NCBI RefSeq assembly: GCF_023370775.1
Contig: NZ_JAMCCQ010000002.1
Location: 248,001 to 312,000 of the forward strand
Origin: Marivita sp. GX14005
GTDB lineage: Bacteria > Pseudomonadota > Alphaproteobacteria > Rhodobacterales > Rhodobacteraceae
DNA length: 64,000 bases
Reading direction: 5' to 3'
The notes under the pieces were generated by a model, which saw only the letters and a list, made by a program, of their open reading frames with translations, did no database searches and had not been told where the DNA came from. Below are positions 29,406 to 38,950 of this stretch, piece by piece (the stretch's first letter is position 1; every line of letters starts with the position of its first letter). Both the position numbers and the translations under genes were made by a program.

Positions 29406-31802
29406 ATGAAATTCACCCTCTCCTGGCTGAAAGACCATCTCGACACCACGGCCACGGTGGACGAGATCACTGATGCGCTGACCGATCTTGGGCTTGAGGT
29501 CGAAGGGGTCCATAACCCCGCCGAAGCCTTGAAAGCCTTTACGCTGGCGAAAGTCACCCATGCCGAGCAGCATCCCGATGCCGACCGGCTGCGCGTCTGC
29601 ACCGTAAAGACGGACGAGGGCGAGAAGCAGATCGTCTGCGGCGCGCCCAACGCGCGCGAGCAAATTACCGTCGTTCTGGCGAAACCGGGTGATTATGTCC
29701 CGGGCATCGACGTAACGCTGAGCGTCGGTAACATTCGCGGGGTCGAAAGCCACGGCATGATGGCTTCGGAACGCGAGTTGGAACTGTCGGACGAGCATGA
29801 CGGCATCATCGAACTGCCCTCGGGCGAGGTGGGCGAGCGGTTCATCGACTGGCTGGCGCAGAACGATCCGGCCAAGGTCGATCCCGTGATCGAGATCGCC
29901 ATCACGCCGAACCGCCCCGACGCGCTGGGCGTGCGCGGCATCGCGCGCGATCTGGCGGCGCGGGGGCTGGGCACGCTCAAGCCGCGCGAGGTCGATCCGG
30001 TGCCGGCGGCGTTCGACGCGGGCATGACCGTGACCATTGACGACGACACGCTCGACGGTTGCCCGCTCTTCTGCGGGCGCGTCATTCGCGGTGTGAAGAA
30101 CGGCCCGTCCCCGAAGTGGTTGCAGGATGTCTTACGCGCTATCGGGCTGCGGCCGATCAACTTCCTTGTCGATGTGACGAATTTCTTCACCTATGATCGC
30201 AACCGCCCGCTGCACGTGTTCGACCTGGCGAAGGTGCAGGGCGATCTGCGTGTGCATCGTGCCCAGGGCGGCGAGGAACTGCTGGCGCTTGACGGCAAGA
30301 CCTATACGTTCCAGCCCGGCCAGATGGTGATTTCCGACGCGAACGGGGCCGAGAGCATCGCCGGGATCATGGGCGGTGATGCGACGGGCTGCACCGAGGA
30401 AACGACGGATGTCTTCGTCGAAAGCGCCTACTGGAACCCGGTGCAGATCGCCTATGCGGGCCGCGCACTCAAGATCAACTCGGATGCGCGCTACCGGTTC
30501 GAACGCGGCGTCGATCCGGCCTTCACGCCCGAGGGACTGGAACACGCGGTGCGGATGATCGTGGACAACGCGGGGGGCGAGGCGTCGGAGATGATCGTTG
30601 CCGGTGCCGTTCCGGACACGACCCGTGCTTACAGGCTAGATCCCGCGCGGGTGATCTCGCTTGTCGGGATGGACATTCCCGAGGACACGCAGCGGGCCAC
30701 GCTGACCGCGCTGGGGTTCGAACTCGATGGCGATCAGGCCTATGTGCCAAGCTGGCGGCCCGATGTGACCGGCGAGGCCGATCTCGTCGAGGAGGTCGCG
30801 CGCATCGCGTCGCTGACCCGGCTGGAAGGCAAGCCTATGCCGCGCGCCAAGGCCGGTGTGCCCAAGCCGATCCTGTCGCCGATGCAGAAACGCGAACGCG
30901 CCGCGCGGCGGACGGCGGCGGCTCTGGGCTACAATGAATGCGTGACCTACAGCTTTATCGATCAGCACTCCGCCGCGCTGTTCGGCGGTGGCGATGATGC
31001 GACGATGCTGGCCAATCCGATCAGTTCGGAAATGAGCCATATGCGCCCCGCGCTTTTGCCCGGCCTGTTGCAGGCGGCTGCGCGCAATCAGGCGCGGGGC
31101 TATATGGACCTTGCGCTGTTCGAGCTGGGCCATGTGTTCAGCGGCGGCGAACCGGGCGAGCAGCACCTGATGCTGTCGGGCCTTCTGGTCGGGCGCTCCG
31201 GGCCCAAGGACGTGCATGGCGCGTCGCGGCCTGTCGATGTGTTCGACGCGAAGGCCGATGCCGAGGCGGTTCTGGCCGCGATGGGTGCGCCGGCCAAGGC
31301 GCAGATCCGGCGCGGGGCCGATGAGTGGTGGCATCCGGGGCGGCATGGCGTGATCTGCCTTGGCCCGAAGAAGGTGCTGGGCGTGTTCGGTGAGTTGCAC
31401 CCCAAGGTGCTCAAGGCGATGGACGTGAAAGGCCCGGCGATGGCGTTTACCCTGTGGCCCGAGGAGATCCCGATGCCGCGCAAGACGGGTGCGACCCGCC
31501 CGGCGCTTGCGCTCAACGATCTGCAGGCGGTGGAGCGTGATTTCGCCTTCGTCGTCGATGCCGATGTCGCCGCGCTCGATCTGATGAACGCGGCAGCGGG
31601 CGCGGACAAGGCGCTGATCGAGGATGTGCGCGTCTTCGACGAGTTCATCGGCGGCAGCCTTGGGGAGGGGAAGAAATCGCTGGCGATCACGGTCCGGTTG
31701 CAGCCCAAGGACAAGACGCTCAAGGAAGCCGAGATCGAGGCGGTCGCGGGCAAGATCGTCGAGAAGGTCCAGAAGGCGACCGGCGGCGTCTTGCGCGGAT
31801 GA
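29406..31802 (+). CDS. pheT: Phenylalanyl-tRNA synthetase beta subunit
   Basis: Editing and tRNA-binding subunit, 798 residues, normal size. Domain order is an N-terminal EMAP/tRNA-binding fold (about residues 40-150), the B3/B4 editing domain (DVTNFFTYDRNRPLHVFD near residue 258), the B5 domain, a catalytic-like core and the C-terminal FDX-ACB domain (ERDFAFVVD to the end). A methyltransferase gene starts 21 bases downstream. Confidence 0.96.
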   Translation: MKFTLSWLKDHLDTTATVDEITDALTDLGLEVEGVHNPAEALKAFTLAKVTHAEQHPDADRLRVCTVKTDEGEKQIVCGAPNAREQITVVLAKPGDYVPGIDVTLSVGNIRGVESHGMMASERELELSDEHDGIIELPSGEVGERFIDWLAQNDPAKVDPVIEIAITPNRPDALGVRGIARDLAARGLGTLKPREVDPVPAAFDAGMTVTIDDDTLDGCPLFCGRVIRGVKNGPSPKWLQDVLRAIGLRPINFLVDVTNFFTYDRNRPLHVFDLAKVQGDLRVHRAQGGEELLALDGKTYTFQPGQMVISDANGAESIAGIMGGDATGCTEETTDVFVESAYWNPVQIAYAGRALKINSDARYRFERGVDPAFTPEGLEHAVRMIVDNAGGEASEMIVAGAVPDTTRAYRLDPARVISLVGMDIPEDTQRATLTALGFELDGDQAYVPSWRPDVTGEADLVEEVARIASLTRLEGKPMPRAKAGVPKPILSPMQKRERAARRTAAALGYNECVTYSFIDQHSAALFGGGDDATMLANPISSEMSHMRPALLPGLLQAAARNQARGYMDLALFELGHVFSGGEPGEQHLMLSGLLVGRSGPKDVHGASRPVDVFDAKADAEAVLAAMGAPAKAQIRRGADEWWHPGRHGVICLGPKKVLGVFGELHPKVLKAMDVKGPAMAFTLWPEEIPMPRKTGATRPALALNDLQAVERDFAFVVDADVAALDLMNAAAGADKALIEDVRVFDEFIGGSLGEGKKSLAITVRLQPKDKTLKEAEIEAVAGKIVEKVQKATGGVLRG

Positions 31803-31823
31803 GCGTTGCGCGGGGGGCTGTGC

Positions 31824-32456
31824 ATGCGTGACAGCGCCGCGTTCTGGGATCGCGTCGCCGATCGCTACGCCCGGATGCCGGTCCGCGACCCGGTCGGCTA
31901 TCGCGAGACGCTGGATCACCTGCGCGGATATCTGGAACCGGATCACCGGATGCTCGAACTCGGCTGCGGCACGGGCAGCACGGCCGTCGCCTTGGCCGGC
32001 GATGTTGCGCATATCACCGCGAGCGATATTTCTGGCGCGATGCTTGAGAAGGGCCGTGAGAAGGCGGTTGCGGCGAGGATCGGGAACGTCGATTTCGTGC
32101 AGGCCGACGCGGTGGAAGCGCCGCGCGGGCCGTTCGATATCGTGACGGCATTCAATCTTCTGCATCTAATCGAGGACCGGGACGCCGCACTGCGCGCGAT
32201 CGCGGAGCGGACGAAACCCGGCGGGCTCTTTATCTCCAAGACATTCTGTCTGCCGCGCCGCCGCGGGCTTGTCTGGCTGGCACTCTATACGGTTCTGCCG
32301 ATGTTGCAGGCGATCGGCAAAGCGCCCTATTTCGCGCGGCTGACGCAGGAGGAGCTGCTTGCCGCCATCGAAGGCGCAGGGTTCGCGACAGTGGAGACGA
32401 GGCAGGCATCCGGCCGCGATCCGCGCCTCACCATCGTTGCGCGGCGCAATGGCTGA
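31824..32456 (+). CDS. Class I SAM-dependent methyltransferase
   Basis: A 210-residue Rossmann-fold methyltransferase. The ATG at 31824 has CGGGGGG upstream. Motif I is LELGCGTGSTAVAL near residue 50, the acidic motif II lies in ITASDIS, and motif III is FDIVTAFNLLHLIED. The C-terminal region has SKTFCLPRRRG and a hydrophobic stretch LVWLALYTVLPML, suggesting contact with a lipid or small hydrophobic substrate. The substrate is unknown. Close linkage to pheT is probably positional. Confidence 0.85.
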   Translation: MRDSAAFWDRVADRYARMPVRDPVGYRETLDHLRGYLEPDHRMLELGCGTGSTAVALAGDVAHITASDISGAMLEKGREKAVAARIGNVDFVQADAVEAPRGPFDIVTAFNLLHLIEDRDAALRAIAERTKPGGLFISKTFCLPRRRGLVWLALYTVLPMLQAIGKAPYFARLTQEELLAAIEGAGFATVETRQASGRDPRLTIVARRNG

Positions 32457-32513
32457 GTGGCCTTTGCCGCGATACCGCGCTACTGCTTCGGGATCACAGA
32501 AAGGAGACAAGAC

Positions 32514-32963
32514 ATGGGTTTGAAGGTTTACCTGTCCGGCGAGATACACACAGACTGGCGCGAGCAGATCATCGACGCTTGCGACGGGCTCGATGTCAGC
32601 TTTGACAGCCCGGTGACCGATCATGCGGCCAGTGACGATTGCGGGGTCGCGATCCTCGGGGCGGAGGAAAACAAGTATTGGCACGACCACAAGGGCGCGA
32701 TGGTCAACGCAATCCGCACGCGGAAGGGGATCGCCGATGCCGATGTCGTCGTCGTGCGGTTTGGTGAGAAATACAAGCAGTGGAACGCCGCGTTCGACGC
32801 GGGCTATGCCAGCGCGCTCGGCAAATCGCTCATCATCCTACAGCAGCCCGAGCATGACCATCCGCTTAAAGAGGTCGATGCGGCAGCCCTGGCGGTGACG
32901 CGGACCCCGCAGGAAGTGGCGCAGATCCTGCGATACGTTCTCACGGGATCGCTCCCCTCTTGA
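32514..32963 (+). CDS. YtoQ family protein
   Basis: A 149-residue cytoplasmic protein matching the YtoQ family, which resembles nucleoside 2-deoxyribosyltransferase-like folds. Characteristic parts are KVYLSGEIHTDWRE at the N-terminus, DDCGVAILGAEENKYWHD and DVVVVRFGEKYKQWNAAFDAG. The ribosome-binding site AAGGAGA is strong. Biochemical function is not established. Confidence 0.87.
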   Translation: MGLKVYLSGEIHTDWREQIIDACDGLDVSFDSPVTDHAASDDCGVAILGAEENKYWHDHKGAMVNAIRTRKGIADADVVVVRFGEKYKQWNAAFDAGYASALGKSLIILQQPEHDHPLKEVDAAALAVTRTPQEVAQILRYVLTGSLPS

Positions 32964-33100
32964 TCCAGCCGGCGCCCCGATCGGCGTTGTTCTGCGCTTG
33001 GCGCGCCGCTGCGCGCGTTTTGCGTGACAAATCGTTGTCCCATGATAACAATGCATTACCGCCGCAACGATTTCGGCGATTATAACGAGGGGACAAGATT

Positions 33101-33535
33101 GTGATTCAGGAATTCAAGGATTTTATCGCCAAGGGCAATGTCATGGACATGGCCGTGGGCATCATCATCGGGGCGGCGTTTACGGCAATCGTGACATCGC
33201 TTGTCGGGGATATCATCAATCCGATCATCGCGCTCTTTACCGGAGGGATCGATTTTTCGGGATGGTTCTATGTTCTGGGCGAGGGTGACTTTGCGTCCAT
33301 CGAGGCGGCGACCGAGGCGGGCGTGCCTGTCTTCGCGGTCGGCAAGTTCATCATGGCGGTCATCAATTTCCTGATCATCGCCTTCGTGGTGTTCATGCTG
33401 GTGAAAATGGTCAACCGCATCAAGGAAGCGGCGGAAAAACCCGATGAGGTCGCGCCAGAAGTTCCGACCGCGCCGAGCGAGCTCGATGTGCTGCTCGAAA
33501 TCCGGGATTCCCTGAAAGCGTCGGGCCGCGTCTGA
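33101..33535 (+). CDS. mscL: Large-conductance mechanosensitive channel MscL
   Basis: Homopentameric inner-membrane safety valve opened by membrane tension on hypo-osmotic shock. GTG start at 33101 with GAGGGG upstream; 144 residues, normal length. The N-terminal amphipathic helix [20 protein letters not shown] leads directly into the first membrane helix with the pore-lining Gly/Ala residues. The second membrane helix (residues 86-106) is followed by a charged C-terminal bundle. Together with ectoine synthesis and the BON-MscS channel, it forms part of the osmotic repertoire here. Confidence 0.96.
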   Translation: MIQEFKDFIAKGNVMDMAVGIIIGAAFTAIVTSLVGDIINPIIALFTGGIDFSGWFYVLGEGDFASIEAATEAGVPVFAVGKFIMAVINFLIIAFVVFMLVKMVNRIKEAAEKPDEVAPEVPTAPSELDVLLEIRDSLKASGRV

Positions 33536-33542
33536 CGCCCTG

Positions 33543-33565
33543 AGGTGCCCCGGCGTGGGGCACCT
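33543..33565. terminator. Terminator between mscL and ald
   Basis: AGGTGCCCC and GGGGCACCT form a perfect 9-bp stem with a 5-base loop, 8 bases after the mscL stop and 20 bases from the end of the convergent ald gene. The U-tract is weak on both strands. Confidence 0.7.
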
Positions 33566-33584
33566 TCGGACCACCGCCCGTCCG

Positions 33585-34703
33585 TCAGGACCGGACAACC
33601 GCTTCGGGGTCGGTCACGTCGATCCCCAGCGCGTTACCGACAGCGGCGTAGGTCAACGCGCCGTCATGGACGTTCAGCCCGTTCAGAAGGTTCGGATCGT
33701 CCGCGCACGCCTGTTTCCACCCCTTGCCGGCGATTGCAAGCATATGGGGCAGCGTCGCGTTGCCCAGAGCAAGGGTCGAGGTGCGCGCCACCGCGCCGGG
33801 CATGTTGGCGACGCAGTAATGGACGATTCCATCGACCTCATAGATCGGATCCTGATGCGTGGTGGGTTTCGACGTCTCGAAACACCCACCCTGATCGATT
33901 GCGACATCCACGAGCACCGAGCCGGGTTTCATCAGTGACAGTTGATCCCGGCTGACCAGTTTCGGTGCCGCCGCTCCGGGGATGAGAACGGCACCGATCA
34001 CCAAATCCATCCGGGGCAACAGTTCCTCGATCGCCGCTTGATCGGAATGCTGCGTGGTCAGCTGACCCATGAAAACATCGTCGAGATAGGACAGGCGCGG
34101 GACGGAGCGATCGAGCACCGTGACATTCGCGCCCATGCCGACCGCGATCCGCGCCGCCGCCGCTCCGACGACGCCGCCGCCGATGATCGCGACATTGGCA
34201 GGCCGGACGCCCGGCACGCCGCCCATCAGAACGCCGCTGCCGCCATTGGCCTTTTGCAGGGCCCAAGAGCCGCTTTGCGGGGCAAGGCGCCCGGCAACTT
34301 CCGACATCGGCGCAAGCAAGGGTAGGCCGCCGCTGTCATCGGTGACGGTTTCGTAGGCGATACAGGTCGCTCCTGAAGCGATCAGATCGTGCGTTTGGTC
34401 CGGGTCGGGCGCGAGATGAAGATAGGCGAAGAGGATCTGACCCTTCCGAAGCATCTTGCGTTCCGACGCCTGCGGCTCCTTGACCTTCACGATCATCTCG
34501 GCGCTTTCGAACACCTCTTCGGCGCTGCCCAATATCGACGCGCCGGCATTGCGGTAGGCTTCATCCTCGAATCCCGCACCGCGCCCCGCGCCTGTTTCGA
34601 TGACGACCTCATGCCCCCGCGCGACGGCTTCCTGCGCGGCTGCGGGTGTCAGTCCGACGCGGAATTCCTGCGCCTTGATTTCGGTCGGGCATCCGATTTT
34701 CAT
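33585..34703 (-). CDS. ald: Alanine dehydrogenase
   Basis: NAD-dependent interconversion of L-alanine and pyruvate plus ammonia. The start at ATG 34703 gives 372 residues beginning [10 protein letters not shown], the normal family N-terminus. Lys75 in VKVKEPQ and His96 in YLHLAPD correspond to the catalytic pair. The nucleotide-binding motif is [14 protein letters not shown], and [16 protein letters not shown] lies near the C-terminus. A divergently transcribed Lrp/AsnC-type regulator lies 136 bases away, a common arrangement for alanine-induced ald control. Confidence 0.96.
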   Translation of the reverse strand: MKIGCPTEIKAQEFRVGLTPAAAQEAVARGHEVVIETGAGRGAGFEDEAYRNAGASILGSAEEVFESAEMIVKVKEPQASERKMLRKGQILFAYLHLAPDPDQTHDLIASGATCIAYETVTDDSGGLPLLAPMSEVAGRLAPQSGSWALQKANGGSGVLMGGVPGVRPANVAIIGGGVVGAAAARIAVGMGANVTVLDRSVPRLSYLDDVFMGQLTTQHSDQAAIEELLPRMDLVIGAVLIPGAAAPKLVSRDQLSLMKPGSVLVDVAIDQGGCFETSKPTTHQDPIYEVDGIVHYCVANMPGAVARTSTLALGNATLPHMLAIAGKGWKQACADDPNLLNGLNVHDGALTYAAVGNALGIDVTDPEAVVRS

Positions 34704-34839
34704 ACCTGTCTCCTCTGGGTCTGCCATGTGCCGGCAGGTTTGCAGTTGGCGCGATTATGTGTGGATTTTCATGGATGATCCACTCATTCTGCGCAGGTCT
34801 GTTGATAGGCGCGCAGACCAGGGGGAGATTTGCAACGTC

Positions 34840-35298
34840 ATGATACTGGACGACACGGACCGCCGTATCCTGAGGGTCTTGCAGCGCAAGGGACGCATTT
34901 CCAATGCAGAGCTTTCGGATGCGGTCAACCTGTCGCCTTCGGCATGCCATCGGCGGGTCCACAGGCTTGAGGCCGAGGGGATGATAGAGCGTTATGTTGC
35001 GTTGCTGAATGCGCGGAAACTGGGAAAACCGGCTACCGTCTTCGTCGAGGTGACGCTGAACGGACAGGCGGACGAGCTCCTGGACGCGTTCGAAAAGGCG
35101 GTGGCGCGGGTTCCGGACGTTCTGGAATGTCACCTGATGGCGGGGGCGGCGGATTACATCCTGAAGGTCGTGGCCGAGGATACCGAGGATTTCGCGCGCA
35201 TTCACCGCCAATACCTGACCCGCCTGCCGGGCGTTGCACAGATGCAAAGCTCCTTCGCGCTGCGCACTGTGTTCAAGAGTTCCGCGCTGCCGGTGTGA
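34840..35298 (+). CDS. Lrp/AsnC family transcriptional regulator
   Basis: A 152-residue amino-acid-responsive regulator. The start at ATG 34840 has GGGGGAG upstream. The N-terminal helix-turn-helix (DRRILRVLQRKGRISNAELS through SACHRRVHRLE) is followed by a RAM ligand domain with VPDVLECHLMAGAADYILKV. It faces ald, which it probably controls; the intergenic 34704-34839 would hold the binding sites. The regulatory link is inferred from position. Confidence 0.9.
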   Translation: MILDDTDRRILRVLQRKGRISNAELSDAVNLSPSACHRRVHRLEAEGMIERYVALLNARKLGKPATVFVEVTLNGQADELLDAFEKAVARVPDVLECHLMAGAADYILKVVAEDTEDFARIHRQYLTRLPGVAQMQSSFALRTVFKSSALPV

Positions 35299-35364
35299 TT
35301 TCTGCATCCTGCTGCCGGGCTTCGTGCTAGGGTGGGGATCATGGTGCAGGGATGGAGGAAGAGG

Positions 35365-35760
35365 ATGTCGCAGTCTCATGGAATTGTCGCGTGGAGCGAA
35401 TTGATGACCCGCGATCTGGATGCGGCCAGGGACTATTACGGCAAGGTCTGTGGCTGGAGCTTCGAGACGATGAAGATGGATAACGGTCAGGATTATATTG
35501 TCGGCTCGTGTCACGGGCGCCAGACGGCCGGTCTGATGGACATGACGGGCGATGACGCGTTCGCCGATCTTCCCCCGCATTGGTTCACCTATCTGGGGGT
35601 CGATGATGTGGATAAGGCGACCCGACAGACGCGCGACGCGGGCGGCCGGGTGATCCGGGATCCGTTCGATGTGGCGGGTGTCGGACGTATCGCCATTGTC
35701 GCCGATCCGACCGGCGCGGCGTTCGGGCTGATCACCGAAGAAGGTCAAGCCGGCGGGTGA
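35365..35760 (+). CDS. VOC (glyoxalase/bleomycin-resistance fold) family protein
   Basis: A 131-residue protein with one vicinal-oxygen-chelate module pair: SHGIVAWSELMTRDLDAARDYYGKVCGW at the start, then HWFTYLGVDDVDKATRQTRDAGG and a C-terminal IVADPTGAAFGLI. The ATG at 35365 is chosen because GGAGGAAGAGG precedes it; an upstream in-frame ATG at 35341 has no such site. The substrate is unknown. Confidence 0.85.
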   Translation: MSQSHGIVAWSELMTRDLDAARDYYGKVCGWSFETMKMDNGQDYIVGSCHGRQTAGLMDMTGDDAFADLPPHWFTYLGVDDVDKATRQTRDAGGRVIRDPFDVAGVGRIAIVADPTGAAFGLITEEGQAGG

Positions 35761-35860
35761 TTTGCACCCTCAGGCCGGATTTGCTAGGGTGCGGTCTTCA
35801 TTGGAGCACCCGCGCATGGCGCGGCCTCCGTCAACACACCCCCGACATATCGGAGATTTC

Positions 35861-36295
35861 ATGACGCAGGTCAAAACGGGCGATACCGTTTCCATTCACT
35901 ACACCGGCACCCTGGCAGGTGGCGAGACGTTCGACAGCTCGGACGGGCGCGAGCCTTTGGAATTCACCGTTGGGCAGGGGCAGATCATCCCGGGCCTGGA
36001 TCAGGCGATCCCCGGTATGGAAGTCGGCGACAAGAAGACGGTCGAGGTGCCCGCGGATCAGGCTTACGGCAAAATCGACCCGAACGCGCGACAGGCAGTC
36101 CCGCGTTCCGAGATACCGGCGGAGATCCCGCTCGAGCCCGGCACGCAGCTGCAGATGCAGACACCGACAGGACAGGTCGTGCCGGTCATGGTGGCCGAGG
36201 TCAGCGATAGCGAGGTGACGCTCGATGCGAACCATCCGCTGGCGGGCAAGGATTTGACTTTCAATATCGAACTGGTCGAGATCAAGGCCGCCTGA
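35861..36295 (+). CDS. FKBP-type peptidyl-prolyl isomerase, SlyD-like
   Basis: Prolyl cis-trans isomerase/chaperone of 144 residues. FKBP core motifs VSIHYTGTLAGGETFDSS and GQIIPGLDQAIPGMEVGDKK are at the N-terminal side. The insert-in-flap region QAVPRSEIPAEIPLEPGTQLQM and the HPLAGKDLTFNIELVEI tail are characteristic of SlyD/SlpA relatives. There is no His-rich metal tail. The ATG at 35861 has CGGAGAT upstream; no signal peptide, so it is cytoplasmic. It is followed by repeat copy C. Confidence 0.92.
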   Translation: MTQVKTGDTVSIHYTGTLAGGETFDSSDGREPLEFTVGQGQIIPGLDQAIPGMEVGDKKTVEVPADQAYGKIDPNARQAVPRSEIPAEIPLEPGTQLQMQTPTGQVVPVMVAEVSDSEVTLDANHPLAGKDLTFNIELVEIKAA

Positions 36296-36307
36296 GCCGG
36301 CTCAGGT

Positions 36308-36386
36308 GTCCGGTCGGCTGCGCCGACCGGACGGGCGAGGGGCGCTGCCCCTCGCGCTCCCCGGGATATTTATGGCAAGAAGAAAG
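36308..36386 (+). repeat. Structured intergenic repeat, copy C
   Basis: Hairpin 1 is a 10-bp stem GTCCGGTCGG / CCGACCGGAC (36308-36332); hairpin 2 is a 9-bp stem GCGAGGGGC / GCCCCTCGC (36335-36355). The tail CTCCCCGGGATATTTATGG then CAAGAAGAAAG is nearly identical to copy A. It fills the gap between the convergent FKBP and metG genes. Confidence 0.78.
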
Positions 36387-36393
36387 AGAGGCT

Positions 36394-38112
36394 TCAGGTG
36401 CGTGTGCCGGCGAAGCGGGCTTGCCATTCCGAGCGCTCTTCATCCGAAATCTTGCGGAAGGTAACGTCTGGCACGGAAAAGACGTGACCGGCGGGCAACG
36501 CGGCGAGCGCGCCTTCAGCGCCGTCAGGCCAGTTTGCGGTTTCCGCCTGCATGGCGGTCAGCAGTTGGGCCGAGGCGTCGGGGATGAAAGGGCTTGAGAT
36601 CACGCCGTAGAGACGGATGAGGTTGAGCGCGGTGCGGATTTGCATCGCGGCCTTGCCCGGGTCCTGCTTGAAGGTGGCCCAGGGCGCTGCGTCCTGCAGG
36701 TATTCGTTGCCCAGCACCCAGAGGCCGCGCAGCGCGGTGGCGGATTTGCGGATGTCGATTGCGTCCATGTGGCGTTCGTAGTCGCCCAGGCCAGCGTTCA
36801 GATCGGCGATAAGCTGTGCCTCGCGGGCGCCCGGCGTTCCGCCCTCCGGTACGTGTTCACCGAACTTGGAGCGGCAGAACTTGGTCACGCGGGAGGCGAA
36901 ATTGCCCAGCACGTCTGCCAGATCCTTGTTCACCGAACCCTGGAAATTCACCCATGTAAATTCGCTGTCCGAGCTTTCGGGCGCGTGGGACAGAAGCCAC
37001 CAGCGCCAGTAATCCGCCGGAAGAATGTCGAGCGCTTGATCCATGAAGACGCCGCGCCCTTGGGAGGTGCTGAACTGGCCGCCATCGTAGTTGAGGTAGT
37101 TGAAGGATTTAATGTAATCCACGAGCTTCCACGGCTCGCCCGAGCCGAGGATCGTGGCCGGAAAGCTGAGCGTGTGGAACGGCACGTTGTCCTTGCCCAT
37201 GAACTGCGTGTAGCGCACGTCATCCGCACCCTTGTCGGTGCGCCACCAGCGTTCCCAGTCGCCATCGGTCTTGCCATGTGCCTCGGCCCATTCGCCTGCA
37301 CAGGCGATGTATTCGATGGGCGCGTCGAACCAGACGTAGAAGACCTTGCCTTCCATGCCGGGCCAGTCCTCGGCGCCTTTCTTGACCGGGATGCCCCAGT
37401 CGAGATCGCGGGTGATGCCGCGGTCTTGCAGACCGTCGCCATCGTTGAGCCATTTTTTCGCGATCGAGGTGGTGAGGATCGGCCAGTCGGTCTTGCTGTC
37501 GATCCATTCTTGCAGCTTCCCACGCATCTCGGATTGGCGCAGATAGAGATGCTTGGTTTCGCGTACCTCGAGGTCGGTCGAGCCGGAAATGGCGCTGCGC
37601 GGATCGATCAGGTCGGTCGGATCGAGCTGCTTGGTGCAGTTCTCGCATTGATCGCCGCGCGCCTTGTCATAGCCGCAATTGGGGCAGGTGCCCTCGATAT
37701 AGCGGTCGGGCAGGAAGCGGCCGTCGGCGTTGGAATAGACCTGTTTTTCGCTGACTTCGCGGATCAGCCCGGCATCGGCCAGACGGCCCGCGAAATGCTG
37801 CGTCAGGCGGTGGTTCTGCGGGCTGGAGGAGCGGCCGAAATGATCGAAGCTGAGGCGGAAGCCGCGAGCCAGTTCGGCCTGCACGGCCCACATCTCGGCG
37901 CAGTAATCGGCCACGGGCTTGCCGGCCTTGGCGGCGGCAAGCTCGGCCGGCGTGCCGTGTTCGTCGGTGGCGCAGAGGAACATCACCTCGTTGCCGCGCG
38001 CGCGCTGGTAGCGGGCATAGAGATCGGCGGGAAGCTGGCTGCCGACGAGGTTGCCGAGGTGCTTGATCCCGTTGATATAAGGGATCGCCGAGGTGATGAG
38101 ATGTCGTGCCAT
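36394..38112 (-). CDS. metG: Methionyl-tRNA synthetase
   Basis: Class I synthetase, 572 residues, without the C-terminal dimerisation/tRNA-binding domain of the E. coli enzyme. The HIGH-like element is in INGIKHLGN near residue 14. A four-cysteine zinc knuckle has Cys143, Cys146, Cys156 and Cys159. The KMSKS region is replaced by the variant [12 protein letters not shown], as in the MetG1 type. The 3' end abuts repeat copy C. A long antisense frame spanning this gene is a shadow. Confidence 0.96.
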   Translation of the reverse strand: MARHLITSAIPYINGIKHLGNLVGSQLPADLYARYQRARGNEVMFLCATDEHGTPAELAAAKAGKPVADYCAEMWAVQAELARGFRLSFDHFGRSSSPQNHRLTQHFAGRLADAGLIREVSEKQVYSNADGRFLPDRYIEGTCPNCGYDKARGDQCENCTKQLDPTDLIDPRSAISGSTDLEVRETKHLYLRQSEMRGKLQEWIDSKTDWPILTTSIAKKWLNDGDGLQDRGITRDLDWGIPVKKGAEDWPGMEGKVFYVWFDAPIEYIACAGEWAEAHGKTDGDWERWWRTDKGADDVRYTQFMGKDNVPFHTLSFPATILGSGEPWKLVDYIKSFNYLNYDGGQFSTSQGRGVFMDQALDILPADYWRWWLLSHAPESSDSEFTWVNFQGSVNKDLADVLGNFASRVTKFCRSKFGEHVPEGGTPGAREAQLIADLNAGLGDYERHMDAIDIRKSATALRGLWVLGNEYLQDAAPWATFKQDPGKAAMQIRTALNLIRLYGVISSPFIPDASAQLLTAMQAETANWPDGAEGALAALPAGHVFSVPDVTFRKISDEERSEWQARFAGTRT

Positions 38113-38187
38113 GCGCAGATGTCCGCCTTGATAGTCCTGCGCCGCTTTAGCGGATCGGCGGGGCGAGGGCCAGAGCGCCCGTCCGTT

Positions 38188-38829
38188 TCACGAAGAGAGC
38201 GTGCCGGCGCAGGGGCTCAGCCCGGCCTGACCGGGCTTCATCAGCCATTGGCGCGGCGGGGCCATGCGGGCGCGAAGGCGATCGAGGTGCCAGCGGCCCT
38301 GTTGTGCCACATCCTGTGTCAGATCCTGTGCCAGATGATGCGCCGGGGTCAGCGACCAGCGCGTTTCGATCCCCGGCGCGCCGCCCTCGTCCGGGGTCAG
38401 CAAAAGCGCGAGCGGCGTGCAGGTGCCCGCACCGGCTCCCGTTTCGGCGGCCAGATGCAGGCGGCGCACCGGCACGAGAGCGGGGGCGGTGGGCAGATCG
38501 CCGATGACGACCGGGGTCTGGCCATCGCGCAGCGCCTCTTCCATCGCCCAGAGCGCCGCGTCGATCTTTGTGGTCCTGACGAACAGAATGTCGCGCGGTT
38601 CCACGAAACGGGCGAGCGCATCGGCGCAGAATTGTTCCGTCATGGCTGTGGTGACCCAGAGGATGGGCGCTCCGGCATTGGCGGCAAGAGCAAGGGCCAG
38701 CGTGCGCCGAGCCGGGCCGCAAAGCTCGTGCACGCGCCCCAATCTCAGGGCGATCTCGGCATTGCCGAGGGTGAGCTCTGGATAGGGGCGGTGGGGGCGT
38801 CGGGACAGGAGGGCGGCGGCGGTCTGCAT
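38188..38829 (-). CDS. ImuA-like (RecA-fold) protein
   Basis: A 213-residue protein that resembles ImuA, the RecA/SulA-like partner in ImuAB-DnaE2 translesion synthesis. Supporting segments are GRVHELCGPARRTLALALA, where a Walker A would be but is not intact, ALWAMEEALRDG, VVIGDLP and VRRLHLAAETGAG. The C-terminal QQGRWHLDRLRARM and WLMKPG are also family-like. imuB and dnaE2 are not adjacent. It precedes metG on the same strand by 75 bases and is divergent from modA. Confidence 0.6.
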   Translation of the reverse strand: MQTAAALLSRRPHRPYPELTLGNAEIALRLGRVHELCGPARRTLALALAANAGAPILWVTTAMTEQFCADALARFVEPRDILFVRTTKIDAALWAMEEALRDGQTPVVIGDLPTAPALVPVRRLHLAAETGAGAGTCTPLALLLTPDEGGAPGIETRWSLTPAHHLAQDLTQDVAQQGRWHLDRLRARMAPPRQWLMKPGQAGLSPCAGTLSS

Positions 38830-38950
38830 GGGATGAGTATAAATGTTCGTATTTTGTTCTCAAGAGATTCGTCGTTTCCTCTTGCTTCCATGCGCCGGCC
38901 TTGGTCTTTTGCGCCGACATTCGGATAGTCGAAGCGAGGAAACGGACGGA

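Noticed and set aside
30636-32165. A 509-residue minus-strand frame over pheT
   Set aside because: Antisense to pheT and the methyltransferase; no protein features.
36640-38928. A 762-residue plus-strand open frame across metG
   Set aside because: It is antisense to a clear methionyl-tRNA synthetase, has no recognisable motif and has the His/Arg/Gly-rich composition typical of shadow frames in GC-rich DNA.
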